Source: Antrodiella citrinella
Taxonomy: Eukaryota > Basidiomycota > Agaricomycetes > Polyporales > Steccherinaceae
DNA length: 64,000 nucleotides
NCBI GenBank assembly: GCA_004802725.1
Contig: SGPM01000117.1
Coordinates: 1-64,000, forward strand
Direction of reading: 5' to 3'
Below the pieces are notes generated by a model that did not search any database, had not been told where the DNA came from, and saw only the letters and a program-made list of their open reading frames with translations. Positions 40,814 through 53,765 of this stretch are shown one piece after another (position 1 is the stretch's first letter; every line of letters begins with the position of its first letter). Both the position numbers and the translations under genes were made by a program.

Positions 40814-43800
40814 ATGGAGCTCGCACTTTCCTATGTTGACCGCACAGCTACGGTCTGGGACGTAAAGAGAGCCATAGGTACCGTCCTCCATGGGGATGAG
40901 TTCTACGATCCTGAAGATCCGAAGGCTCGTCGTATGTGAGTGATGATATTGTACGCCACTCTACAGGTTACTGACTGGCGATTCATTCACTGATAGAAAT
41001 TTTCGAGTCGTGCTCAACGAGGGTATCACAGGTGTTCGCAACGATGGCACTGGCATGTTGATATTACCTACGGCGAGGATTGGAGACATGTTCATGAAGT
41101 TGGTCTATGGTCGGAAGAGGGCTGTGACAGTCAATGGTCGCAAGCTTGGCTTCCGAAAAACCGGGACGGTCAATATTCGACTCGCAAAGGAACTCAATAT
41201 CACTCCCTACCTTTCGCCTGATCTGGAGGAAGCACGCGAAGAAAAGCTAGCGAAACTTGATATCGCGTTCCACATAGATAAGGTCCAGTTCGGCGTGTTT
41301 TATCGCGACCCAACAGATCCGCCCAATGCTTCCCGAAGGTTCTCCAATGAGTATGAACTCAGTCACAAGGATAAAGGTGCTGGGCGAGTGTGGATTGAGT
41401 TCGCTCACAAGCTGATACGCATCCAGGTCGGTGTCGCTTTTCATTTTTGTTTAGTTTGTCCATTGGCTGACTTCTCGTCAAGCTTGGAGATCCAGGATTG
41501 GATACCATAGCGCACAATATAGCAGTCAGATTTGTGAACATACGTCGATTTGCTGTCGGCGAAGACTGGGGCAGCCCCTGTAAGTCCACGTTCATACCCT
41601 GTATTCCGTTTCTGAGCGTGTTATAGTCATATGCTTTGAGCTATGGACTCCGCCAATTTTCCAACGAGAGAGCTTCCACCGAACCCTCACTGGCAACGAA
41701 CATGAAGACGGCCGGAATTTTCGTCAGCGCATTGACAGTATCAACCCGAGTCATGCGGTGGTCGCCCCGTATGCGCACCAGCTACGAATCATACTGCACC
41801 ACGAAAATGACCTGACGTACTTTGCAAGTTTGTGTCAAGTTGCAGGATTGCAGCGTCCGTTCTCTGCACGTGTTGAGGCAGAAGCGAAATCCTTTTTCAC
41901 AGCCAAGGAATTGTACAGGCTTGACAATTGGTTCAGGACCTTTCCGTGGCCCGTTGCTTTCCAGATGGAGGCTTGCCTCCGCAATGGATTGTTGACGACC
42001 CCAGAGCTTTGGAGTCTTCAAAAACCACTCCAGCTACTCACCGAGTCCGACCCCGAGACCGCCGCTGATATCTTGCGTCTTTTTGTCGAAGTACTAGGCA
42101 AGCGTACCAAAAGTCAATCTCCTTTGGACTGTCTACAACAAGCTCAACAAAAGAAGTCTTCTCTGATCGAAAAAAGGCCTGGTGCCGGTACTTTTTTATG
42201 CCATCACGTCACTGTCACCCCAACTCGGTATTTGCTGGAAGGCCCGTACGTGATACAATCCAACCGGGTGATACGCAAGTATCCAGAGCACCAGACAAAC
42301 TTCATTAGAGTCGACTTTCGTGATGAGGACCACTTGCAGTATCGATGGGAGCGGGATGTGAGTCACCCAAGACATTCTATGCATAGGCTAACATCAATCT
42401 TGGTTAGGTCGACGGTAAATCTTTGCTGGAAGATCGCGTCGGCGGTATACTGAAAAAAGGCCTGACCATCGCTGGACGACACTTTCAATTTCTTGCCTAT
42501 TCTAGCTCAGCTTTACGCTCGCACGCCGTGTGGTTCGTACGCGATCTTCAGCATTACACTCGTCCTTTTATCAACGCTGAAGTCATTCGCAACGGGCTGG
42601 GTGATTTCTCCGGCGTAATCAAGTTTCCTTCTAAGTATGCGGCTCGCATCGCCCTCGCATTCACTGGGACCGACCCTTCCGTTTCCATCAAACGGGATCA
42701 GTGGGAAGAGGTGGACGATCTCGGTCAAGACCCTTATCTGTTTACCGACGGTGTTGGCACTGTCTCGCCCAGACTCGGTGACATGATTTGGGCAGCACTG
42801 TGCAGTGCTGGTGAAGGCTTCCGCCGAGAACAGGTACAACCCTCTGCAGTGAGCACTGATTTTGACAATTACTACGTTATAAGCCGACTCAAGCGTCCTC
42901 ACAGTATCAAATCCGTTTCTTGGGTAATTTTGGATCATTTGTCTAGATATATATATTGACTGCGTCGGTCCCACAGGTTACAAAGGTGTCGTCAGTGTTG
43001 ATCCTGAACTGCAAGGCATCAAAATGCGTCTCCGTCCCTCTATGAATAAGTTCTCCGTGCCGCAGGAGGAAGAGGAGGCTGAAATTGAGATTGCGAAGGC
43101 ATTTGAACATGCAGGGAGAGCGCATTTGAACAGGTAGGCATTATCTACTTGTTTCTTATCTATTACTCACCATTTGACAGGCAACTCATTATGATTCTTG
43201 AGGACAGAGGTGTCATGAAGTCGGCGCTTGTTAAGCTTCAAGCAGAGGCTGTCCAGACTGTTCTCACCGCCAGCGATGACCTCGAGAAAGCGAGCGAACT
43301 GCTCAAAACCAATTCTCTGGGTCTGAGTTACGGTCTTCACTATATCATCCAAGGACTGCGAGCAATTGGTATGGGCACTGAGATTGAAACTAATAAGACA
43401 CATGTACTCTCCGACGTGTTCATGGATCGCCTCATCACTTTTGCGAAAAATCACGTTCTCCGTGATATCAAACATAAGGCCCGGATCCCGATACCTGGAA
43501 GCTATAACATGGTCGGCATCGCAGACGAAGGTCCTGCGTACGAGGCAGAGGGGAGGAAGAATGTGTTTAAGCTCGCGAAGGGAGAGATATTTGGTAAGAA
43601 CACATATTCTGATCCATATGTCGAGTTTCGTGTGCTTATTATCCATTCAGCATGTGTGCAGATGGCCGGCAAGGAGCCTGAATATATCACAGGTAACGCA
43701 CAATCATATGCGATTTCTGTTTTCGCAATTCATTTGTATTCCATTATAGGCCCGGTTACTATTTCCCGAAGCCCTACAGTCCATCCTGGGGACGGTAGGT

Positions 43801-45284
43801 CTTCCTTTGGCTTCACCGTCGTTATGAAATGACCTATTCGACGCAGTGCAACGAGTGCGGGCCATTGGGGAACCTCCTAAGGACAAAGTGTGTTCGTTCC
43901 GTAATTCGAGGAACGTTGTCGTTCTACCTTCCGTGGGTCAGTCCATACAGTTATACGTATCACAGACTATGCCGACTCACGCAAATGCAGGAACCCGATC
44001 TCTCTCATCTTGTCTGGGAGGTGGTGATCTTGATGGGTGCGTGAACACCACCCGCGATGTTGTCATGCGGCTTGACTGTTCTTCGATAGCGACGAGTACC
44101 AGATCATCAGAGAAAGCACACTTTTGCCTCCCGACCAAGTTGATCCTGCCGATTACAAAGGTGCTGGAACGCGCAAATTGAACAGGGAAGGGGACAGTAC
44201 AATCGAGGATATCTGCGATTTTGTGGTGGAGTACATCAATTCGGACATCCTGGTATTTACATCCATTGGTAGTTCCCAACACGCCCTTCTAACTTATGAA
44301 TTCAGGGACTTCTCTCTGATACTCATCTGGTCATTGCCGGTAAGTGTTTAGAACTAGTGGTCTCGTTTGCTTGGCTGACCAGCTCGCATAGACCAGTCTA
44401 AAGTATGTGCATAATTGACATTTTAGAACCTGCATGTCCAGAGTACTAACGTCGAGCGATAGCACGGGACTCGAGACAACAAATGTCTGACGCTCGCTAG
44501 ACTCTGCAGTCAGGCAGTGGACTATCCGAAGAATGGGATCCCAGTCGATGCCTCAGAGTCTCCGCGTAGACTGATGCCTTTCAAACCGGACTGGAAACAA
44601 GCCGATCACAAGTTTATCGAGAGTACCGACTACTACCAATCTACTCGGGCACTTGGAGAACTCTTCCGAGGCGTTACGCTCATCGATAGACCCCGCCCGC
44701 TCGCAGAGGATGTCAAAAAACGAATCGCCTCTCAGCCTACCCTCTCCGACAACATATCGCAGGCCCTGAAGCCATACATTGTGAGGCACCTCGGTGACTT
44801 CGTCAACAAAGACGCCGATGTTGCGCAAGTTCAAACCCTCTTCTGCGGTTACGTTGATGAGCTATCGTACACCTGCTTGACCCATTCCATCTCAGAGTCT
44901 CCCGACAGCCGGCTCGAGGAGGAGGAAATCGTGATTGGTACTATCCTTGCAGATTGTACTCAATCACGCTATAGGAGCGATTTGGCATATCGTATGCGCA
45001 TGCATGCGGATATGGTGGTCAGGAGCATCAAGAGGAAGTTGTACCAGCCCAATCTGCACGCCGAGCCCTTTGATGCTGGCGCTGCTCGGTACGGCCTTTC
45101 ACAGGCGTGGCTGGCATGGGACTTTGGGATGCGTAACAGGGCGTCTTTTGGTGCGAATAGCTTTTCGTTCATCGCATTGAATGTGATGCTAGACATTCTG
45201 GAGCGGTTTGGAGACATCAACATACGCAAGGGTCGGGAGGTTCGGGATAAGGAAGATGCACAGGATGGTGACGATGTCTGGTGA
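40814..45284 (+). CDS. RNA-dependent RNA polymerase of the QDE-1/RDR type (RNA silencing)
   Basis: Makes double-stranded RNA from aberrant transcripts for Dicer/Argonaute silencing. The protein begins MELALSYVDRTATVWDVKRA and is roughly 1,250 residues after splicing. Family blocks are FRVVLNEGITGVRNDGTG near the N-terminus, DPYLFTDGVGTVSPRLGD (about 42730-42785), KMRLRPSMNKF (about 43020), MILEDRGVMKSAL (about 43190), GPVTISRSPTVHPGDVQRVR (about 43750-43855) and the catalytic GGGDLDGDEY (about 44020-44100). The catalytic Gly codon is split by an intron at 44037-44089 (GG|C). The C-terminal head has YGLSQAWLAWDFGMRNRASF (about 45090-45150). All catalytic aspartates are present, so it should be active. 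It lies directly after STT4 on the same strand. Confidence 0.94.
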
Positions 45285-45494
45285 GAATCGCGATGAAGTA
45301 ACGCTTGTCAAGTCGTCTGTTATATATTTTGGACCGTGTCGATTGTACTTCATCGAAATCCAGGATCGTTACACCATTACAGTAGCGGCAGGTAGCATCC
45401 GGAAGGCAACGTAAGAGAGGAGCAAACACAATACAGTCCAGGTCCTCAGATCCAGTTATAGGCGCACAAGAACAAAAAACCCAGAGATAAAGAT

Positions 45495-46569
45495 CTAAGA
45501 CAGCAAGAGTGACTTATAGTGCTTGATGAGGGCAGAAGCATCAGTAGCGACCTAATAAAGGGTATTGGCAGGTGCATGCGAGAGATCTAATATAGAGCAC
45601 GCACCCGTTGTTCCTCTAGCTGCTCTTCCATTCGCGATTTGGCATCCCTGATAAGCCTGCGACGGGATAGCTGTCGGTCTGCAGAATGTTTCTCAACTAT
45701 TCACAAAGTCAACGTGAGTTATGCAAGGGTATCAGACGCAATGGCACACATACTCGTTCCGCATGCTTCATTGATGTCCGTGGCTCGTTTGTGTGAAAGC
45801 TCGTCGAACATCAGAGCGAAAAGAGAAAAGGTAGCCTCTACCGGGTCCTGTAAGCGAGATTAGCCATTGTCATGAGTATAGTTGAGCGTAGACAAAAATA
45901 CATCGAAACTCGTTGATATGGTAGACAATTCTCGCATCTGCTGTTCTTCAGAGGCTTCGCGAGCCTTGATCTCTATGATCGTTTTCTTGTAGTGTTCACT
46001 GTGTGCGTGTTATAGGCAAACAATAATGCTTATCGGAAAGACATACATGTAAGCAACACCTTCAGTGACTGTAGCGTCTGCATTCTTCCGAGCCTCTGCG
46101 TATATAGCTTGCTTTTTATTTTGAAATGCTGTAGCACGCGCGGACGTCTTGGATGCTTTGCGTTCTAGAGTATATGCGTGTCAAATTTCCACATTAGTGT
46201 CAAACAGTCATATCGAGACTTACTTTGATACTCTTGGAGCATAGAAATCATCTCCAACATGCTACTATCAACCACCCTCAGCCGTCAGCTTTGACGGACT
46301 CGAATGATGGGCAATTCCTGCAAATGATGAAGGTCACCTGTCTTCTTCTCCAGCTTCCTCGCCATATGGTTTTTCAAGCTCATCGTCGCTGTCTACATAT
46401 ATGCTGTCAGTTTGTGGCGGAAATAATCTCACATAGACCGTGAAGGGTGAAGGACCTTCAACTTGAATTTGCATCGTGGCCACTACATATCAATGACGAA
46501 CTTGATGTTAGAGATCGATTCAGGAATGATCTAATAAAACTTACGTTTCTTGTCAAGTTTCTTGGGCAT
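45495..46569 (-). CDS. small coiled-coil protein, unrecognised
   Basis: I reconstructed short exons on the minus strand that join in frame: an acidic piece DSDDELEKPYGEEAGEED, then SMLEMISMLQEYQKRKASK, AIYAEARKNADATVTEGVAY, IEHYKKTIIEIKAREASEEQ, DPVEATFSLFALMFDELSHK, IEKHSADRQLSRRRLIRDAK, and the C-terminus VATDASALIKHYKSLLLS. The result is about 220 residues, mostly charged helix of coiled-coil type. The probable start, MPKKLDKK at 46569, is followed by a GTAAGT donor, but the join to the acidic exon is not settled, so the 5' end is tentative. Two ACGCGT boxes lie just upstream, which would suit a cell-cycle or meiotic protein. No family was recognised. Confidence 0.6.
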
Positions 46570-49500
46570 TCTGAGTAGCGTTGAATGATAAAAGGAAGGA
46601 GGTGTGGGTTCTGGTGAGAGGAAGCGTATGTCGGAGTCCGAAATTCCGACGCGACGCGTCGTCAACATGTCACCTGACCGCGACGCGTTTTTTAAGCTAA
46701 TGGCTAAAAAGGCTTGAGCTTCTCTAGGCTGTCTCTTCAACCGTCTCGCGCTTCAGGCTCGCCTGTGGGATCGTTTTGTCGTTGGAGTGAGTATCAAACT
46801 TCTTCTTCTAGGATTGTCTTGTTGATGAAAGCTGGTGGTACGAAGAAGACAGTCGTTTCGTATTGACGACGAGCTCTGGCTCATCAGCGCGTTGCAACTG
46901 TTGTCCGTTATTCTGTTCTGCTCGAGAACGATACCGTCTCGAGTTTTAAGCTCGACGGAGATACCACTTGGCATCATAAGACAAAGCGCTCTTCGGATCA
47001 CAGCATGCCAATTCCATGAATTTCCATCACGTTCCACCTCAGCCTGATTCTGGGGTCATAGCCTCTTCAAGCTCTTGTGTCTGCGAGGCTCTGCCCTATA
47101 ATCTGTTACCCGGTACGTACTATATCACAGCTTGTCTTAGAATATGCAGAATCTCCCAGGATATCCCTAGGTTCTACATGGCTCTCGCCCTCGACCTCTG
47201 GTACTACCGCATTCTCACTGCTTCTAATCTTCGCAGTGAATGCCAGGGGCCCGGACAAAAGAACGAGACCCCTTCTTTTAGGTGAGAGATCTTCTATATT
47301 TCTATCATTATGTTTCGCGAGAATTTCCGTAACTTCACATCAGGCGCTCTCAAGTGACTGAATAAACTCACAGTAGGTGTCGTGGAGCCCGATGGGGCTC
47401 CACCGGAACTCCACTGTGCTGCCTCGAGTGTTTCCAGCTGCTTCCATTGGAACTCGGGGATATGGCCGCATGTCTTATATAACGTGCTTCGCCTGCGATA
47501 TGTGAGTGCACCGTATATCTGAAAGTGATGCTGAGGAAGCCGACAGGTTGGAGCTGTGCTTCGTCGACTGAGCTTGAGCGTGCACATCGATGCGATGCAA
47601 AGTATGCTTCCGTAAAGCACACTTGTCGACCGCCTTGGTGATCACTTCACTGACAAGTCCCGATAAGACAGCGACCCTCATTCCCACTCATCTATCGACT
47701 CTCTCACAATCTCTACTTCCTTCCTTGTGTCAACACACGACCGTCCTCACGGATGTCGTTGTCTCACGAGTGACGACTCTGCATGCCAGTGACCTATCAA
47801 GTCGCAGAAGAAATGACCACGCAAATGGTCGACGCACTCGCGTGTCGCTGTATTAATCCGACACGAAGCAAAACGCCGATGCAGCCCTACACATTGAATG
47901 GCACGGTTGCTTCTGAGGAAGTCTTGGATCTCATGCACCTCAGTTGATGATGATACCAGTAGTCTGTCGATTGAGGTAAGGTATCTTAGTTTATTCTGAC
48001 ACAATATTACGCTAAGCATGCTTTCTACGTTGTTCGTGTTCATTCTGACGGCTGGCCGACGCGACGACAGTCTATCAACGTGTTGTCCAAGCAGCACAGT
48101 GGCAATAGTGACAGTACTGCGAGCTTGACGATCCCTTCTACTTTCCTTATCCGGGATAGCCCTTGAAGCATTGCCAGCGAATAGTTGGGCCGCGAGCCGC
48201 TCGTCTGTCTTGACCCTCAAGTTCCAGACCTGGGCGAAGTACAGAATATGTCTAGGCCTGTGACTGATGCATTTTACGGCCCCGATACGGACAGAACCGA
48301 TACGAACAGACTCCCGGATAGTTGTACCGCACAGAACGCACTGGTCGCGCAGAGACTGGTGAGACTTCACGTCAGGTTTCATATCCGTCCCTAATGCCTA
48401 ACTCGGAAGATTGGAACGTGCCTAGGAACTCAATGTTGAAGTGCGGGCATATGGTTCAGGTGGTTGTTTTAGATGAATCAGCCTCTGCAGCAGAGCATCC
48501 GGGAGCTCACGGGTTTACTCGCAGGGCCGCAACCTCACCTCTTCAGACTTCCTATGTGTAACAACACGTGGACACATCTGCTAAGCGATGCAGCCAAGGC
48601 AAATCCTCCGCTCACCCAATTCGATCGCATGAGCTATACTTTGTCAAAGTTTCGATTCCGTTATCCCAAGTCACCTCTAGACCGTTGCAATTTCAGAGAC
48701 CGCAGTTCATCACGAAAGGTAACATTGAGTTTCTCTTCAAGCGGTTGCTCAAACCCAATCACCGCAGGAACAGAAATACGTCGACGACTGACCCCGACCG
48801 CTGAAAGTGTGCGGCGTAAGCAATCTCTAGCGAACGCCCCGACATAGGTCTCCCATCCTTGGGTTTTGCATGGTCTAGGCTTTTGTGAGCGTAGTGATTA
48901 TGTTTTAGTTCTTCCGAGTCCGACCGGTGGTGTCTGGGCTTTCCGTCCATCCCGGTATGTGATGATTTCTCGCACTCAAATGAAGTAGGGACTGAACACA
49001 TCTATCCCGCTCAGTATCCATGGTCCAGTCTCAAGTCGCCCAACCTTAACATGTCTGCTTAGCCGCCGATTTCGTACGGCGCCAGCCTGTGGCCCGGCGA
49101 CAAGTGCGAACCTTCGACATCTGATGGCCAGGCCCCACATCCCGTATATATACCACCAACGGATTGACCGGCGTTGACTGGGGACGACACAAATGCGTGG
49201 GACTACTGTCCACTGTTGACCAGTGGGAAAGGCTAGTGGAATTTGGAGACTTCGTCTTCTCATTTATTCAGCGGCAGGGTGGATTCTGCGTTCTGCTCAG
49301 TGGACTCGACATACATATGTCCGTATATCCTGACTAGCCAAACTCGATTGACGCGGTCGACTCTCCCTTCGTACCACGGGCGCAAATGGTCACTCGCTCT
49401 CCGAATCTATGCGTCGGCGGTTGGGAACGATTGGCGAGATTTGATTTCCCGATTGCAGGTATTGTAGCCTGCCCTGAATAGCGCAGGATAAAATGGGCAA

Positions 49501-50135
49501 AGGATCCTCGTGTTTTCTTCATCCGCTCATGATTTATAACTCGTCGGACCTTGTAGTCTCACGGCCGACGATCTGCATCGTGGGGACTCGCAGGAGATGA
49601 ATTAATGGTGCAAGGCATAGACTATACCTCCGTATCTCCTTGGGACCGCATACAACACGGTCTTGGGGCTCGTTAGAGTGGTACACATCCAATCCCAGTC
49701 GTGGTTTTTGTTTCTTCTATACGCAGCGGCTTCCGCAGATTGTCCGTGAAATATACCTTGTTATCCGCATCTAAAGTCCGACTCCCAATCTTGATGGCGA
49801 GACCCAAGAACGTCTGCTGTAGCGCCGCCCGACTCCACTGCACCGAGATTCAGAGGAGCCTGGCCAGTCGTGATAATCGTTCAAATGGTGCTGCTCACAG
49901 ATACTCACCAGTAGATATATCTTACGATGAGAGATGCAGGAAGTTTAATACATGTTGTGTGAGATTTGAGAGACCCAATTCGAGTCAGTCGAAGAAAGTT
50001 CTAGAGCTCTTGACTGTCGCCCAGTACCATCTCCATCATAAATCCTTTTCTCTGGGTTGCAAACCGCCTCTCTATAGACCTCTATCAGCATCTCCTTTGT
50101 ACGACCCTCGATTTCACGACCTTCCAACGTCTTAA
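46570..50135. other. 3.6-kb region without a supported gene
   Basis: Both strands carry many short open frames, but I could not join any of them through plausible introns into a recognisable protein. The longest, 211 codons on the minus strand (47747-48382), has no motif and an unusual Arg/Ser-rich composition. A TATATATA sequence sits at about 49145-49151. There is no visible reverse transcriptase, transposase or terminal repeat. The stretch may be decayed transposon or gene sequence, or hold non-coding transcripts. Confidence 0.5.
46654..46688. promoter_or_regulatory. paired MCB boxes (ACGCGT) upstream of the coiled-coil gene
   Basis: ACGCGT occurs at 46654-46659 and again at 46683-46688, 85-119 bases before the proposed start codon. 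Two copies within 35 bases are unlikely by chance and resemble the paired MCBs of MBF-controlled G1/S genes. The first is embedded in a longer run of GACGCG repeats. Confidence 0.45.
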
Positions 50136-53100
50136 ATGCCAATGTCATACAAACTCTCTGCAAATCTTGCAGCACACACGCTTGATGTTCGTGCCACAGT
50201 CTCTTTCTCCCGCTGCAGATAGCTTGACACCTCCTAGGTTCGCGCAGTTTGCTCCCCCACGGACAATCTCGTTCTCTCAGCATCGCGCGATACCACCGCG
50301 ATCTCCTGGAGAAGACCCTCGCCATCGGTACCGTTTGAGAAGCAGGGAGTATTACGGGCAGGCAGTCGGTTTGTAAACACCGTCACGTACATCCCTCCAT
50401 CGCCAGATGCACCAGAAGGTGAGTGATCCTCTCGCAAATCGTGCGACGACGGCCTTGAAGAGCTGCTAAGCTGGAATGAAGGGTACGCGGTGACTGGTGG
50501 GCAGGATACCATCGTCAATGTCTTCTCCCTCGCCAGCGCCTCCGACGAGCCCGATTTCTCGCTCCTGGGCCACACGCAGAATGTATGCGCCTTGCACGCG
50601 ACTTCCGATGGAACGATTATTTCAGGTTCATGGGATCAGTGAGTTTTTTTTGCCCAAGACTCCAATTATTCGCTGACTCGGAAGCGCCGTCGTGTCAAGA
50701 ACGGCGAGGGTCTGGAAGAAATTTGCGCCGGCTTATGAGTTGATTGGGCACCAACAATCGGTCTGGGCAGTACTGGCCATTGACCCCGACCAATTTCTGA
50801 CCGGTACGTTGCTTTCTGTATACCTCGTCCAAAACACTGACGCGGCCTCGTCGTTCTGGAGGTTCCGCCGACAACACTATTAAACTGTGGAAGACACATA
50901 AGACCGTGAAGACATACACCGGGCATACGCAAGCCGTTCGTGGTCTAGCCCTCATCCCGGATATCGGTTTCGCGTCATGTTCCAACGACAGGTACGTGTG
51001 ACACCTTCCATAGGAATGCATGGTCTAGACGCAGGCACGTATGGATTGCAGTGAAATCCGTATTTGGACCTTGGAGGGCGACGTTGTGTACACGTTGTCG
51101 GGACACACATCCTTTGTGTACAGTCTTTCCGTTCTAGCGAGCGGCGACATCGTGTCCGGCGGTGAAGATCGGACGGTCCGCATCTGGCGAGGTGAGTGGC
51201 GGGAACCATCTTAGCTTCGCGGGAGGATGACTCGGCTGTGATATCTGTCACTTAGATGGTGAATGCGCCCAGACGATAGTTCATCCTGCCATCTCAGTCT
51301 GGGCCGTCTCCACGATGCCCAACGGCGACATCGTTACTGGCTGCAGTGACGGTGTCGTGCGGGTGTTCAGCGCATCAGAAGATCGCTGGGCACCTGCGGA
51401 AGAAATCAAGGCTTACGAGGATCAAGTGGCAAGCACGTCATTGCCCTCACAACAAGTGGGAGATGTAAAGAAATCAGATCTTCCAGGAGTCGAGGCTCTA
51501 TCACAACCTGGTAAGTATACGCGTCAGAAGACATCGATGCTGCGTCCTTATTTGCTGTATTGGTGATCTAGGCAAGAAGGCCGGAGAGGTCAAGATGATC
51601 AGGAATGGCGATTCTGCTGAAGCGTATCAGGTGAGGCCATTCATGTATGTCGGCGATTTCTAACAGCCGCCTGAACGTCGGTATGTCAGTGGAATAGCCC
51701 ATCTGGTCAGTGGCAAAAGATCGGCCAGGTCGTTGACGCAGTAGGAGCGGGAAGAAGACAGCTCTATCAAGGCAAAGAGTACGACTATGTGTTTGACGTA
51801 GATGTTCAAGAAGGGGTACCACCGCTGAAGCTTCCGTACAATGCCAGCGGTACGTATCTTCTATGTGTCAACCTCATCGGTCTAACAACCTATTTCTTCG
51901 CCAGAGAACCCTTATTCAGCAGCTACGAAATTCCTAGAGAGCAATGATCTTCCTCTCAGTTATCTGGACGAGGTTGTGAAGTTCATCGAGAAGAATACAG
52001 CTGGTGTACAGCTAGGCGGTGGCACGGCGGAGTACTCAGACCCTTTCACCGGTGCGTCCAGTAACCACTCACCTGACCCGCCTTGTACTTTGTTCTCACT
52101 TTTTGAACCCCGACGCCGTCCAACGGGCCGTGATTCACAGGTGCATCCCGCTATCGAGCCGCACCAAGTAACTCTTCCGGCGGCGGCTCCGACTTTATGG
52201 ATCCCTTCACTGGTAGGTGAACGGCCTCATCTCGGTCTCGGTCCCCATCACAGCCGTGACACACATATCTGATCACCCTTCGTCATGTTTTATTCTGTCT
52301 TCTATGAAAACTCGCAGGAGCTTCTAGATACCGTGCTCCCGTGGCCCCTGCGCCGGCGCCTGTTGCCGCATCCAGCGATCCTTGGACAGGTGCCAGTCGT
52401 TACTCGGGCGGGCCATCTGCACCTTCATCTCCCCCACCATCTCAGCCGCTTCCGATGCAACCGATGGCTCTTCCAGTGGTGAGTGATCTGAGTTATCTAC
52501 GCAGCTCGGATGTTGATGACCGTCTCATCCGATAGAAAACCCCACTCACATGGCGCCAAGCCAACGTATCTGCTATGCAAGGGAAATTGTACCAATTCGA
52601 CGAAGTGTTACGGAACGAAATTGTGAGTGATCTAGATTGTATCGGTGAGCCCGCTGCTGAACATCCCTCGCCCTCCTGGACAGTCTACATCATCACTCTC
52701 AATGTATAACCAGGAACTCAATCTTATTGACGAAACATTTGTGTATCTATCTCAAGCTGTAGCAAAACCAGACGAAGCATCCCACTCTCCTCCTCCGGGA
52801 GCGGACCACATTGACGCTATCATGGCACTACTGGAACGCTGGCCTACGTCACAGCGATTCCCAGGTACGTCCTAGAAATCTCGATATGGTTCTCGACTAA
52901 TCTTGCGTGGTGCAGTCATTGATCTCGCAAGGCTCGTGACAGGGTTCAGTCCCGACAGCTACGCCAATCCAGATGTGCGAAGACGCTTCTTCGACGCGCT
53001 CTTCCAGGGTGCAGAATGGCACGAAAAGTGGACGATGCCGATCCCCAAGATGCGCGAGACGAACATGTTGTTGTTACTGCGGGCGCTGGCGAACGCGTTC

Positions 53101-53765
53101 CAGGAACACGCGACTGTTGGGGACGGGGCGTGGGTGCAGCAGGTAGGCAGTGAAGTTTATCGGACAGAGGTAGTTCGCTGATTGCGTTCCCGGCAGATAT
53201 TTGACAAGCTTGGTGAGGCTCCCTACATGGTCTTCTCGAAGCAGCCACGCATAGCCTTGGCTACTATCCCCTTCAAGTGCGCTTCTTTCCTTGTTCTTTC
53301 TTGTTCTAGCACTTCTGCTTCGTACTCAAGACCGTTCCAATGCTTCTTCTAGCTTCTCGTGCCTTTGTCTCCGCGAGCCCGTGGACGCCAACCTTCGGAC
53401 GACCCACTTAGCGCTGATACTGGAGGTACGGTGTCTTTCTTCCTGCCTGTCATTCACCAGGTTCTGACCAGAAGGTTCTGTTTACCGTCGCTGTAGATCC
53501 TGTCAACTGAACGGACCGAATCAGAAGCAGCCTACCGTGCCCTGGTCGCCCTAGGCAACGTTGTTCGTACCCATTCTCATCGTCTATTCATCCCCTCTTC
53601 CTAACCTGCATATCCGATGTACAGGTCTACGTAGCTTCGACGACCTCGAACCCGCTGTCCAGCGTTCAAGTCGAGCAGGCGAAGCAAGCCCTCGCGAACC
53701 TCCCGACTGCGTTCAAGGAGGACCGGATCCGGGCTATGGCGAGCACAGTCCGGAGCATGCTTTGA
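50136..53765 (+). CDS. DOA1: DOA1/PLAA ubiquitin-binding WD40-PFU-PUL protein
   Basis: Cdc48/p97 adaptor in ubiquitin turnover. The N-terminus MPMSYKLSANLAAHTLDVRAV is completed by an intron at about 50193-50239, giving SPTDNLVLSASRDTTAISW. WD repeats continue: VTGGQDTIVNVF, ISGSWDQTARVWKKF, GSADNTIKLWKTHK, SCSNDSEIRIWTLEGD, VSGGEDRTVRIW and VTGCSDGVVRVFSASEDRW (to about 51385). The PFU domain has AYQWNSPSGQWQKIGQVVDA (about 51620-51740) and YDYVFDVDVQEG. A Pro/Ser linker contains three SDPFTGASRYR-like repeats (about 52035-52420). The PUL armadillo domain runs from about 52700 to the end, with FPVIDLARLV and PRIALATIPFKFSCLCLREP. The ATG at 50136 is followed in frame by a second one at 50142. 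Confidence 0.94.

Noticed and set aside
47747..48382. 211-codon minus-strand open frame
   Set aside because: It has no recognisable motif, shows Arg/Ser-rich composition typical of antisense frames, and lacks flanking exons. Not strong enough to call a gene.
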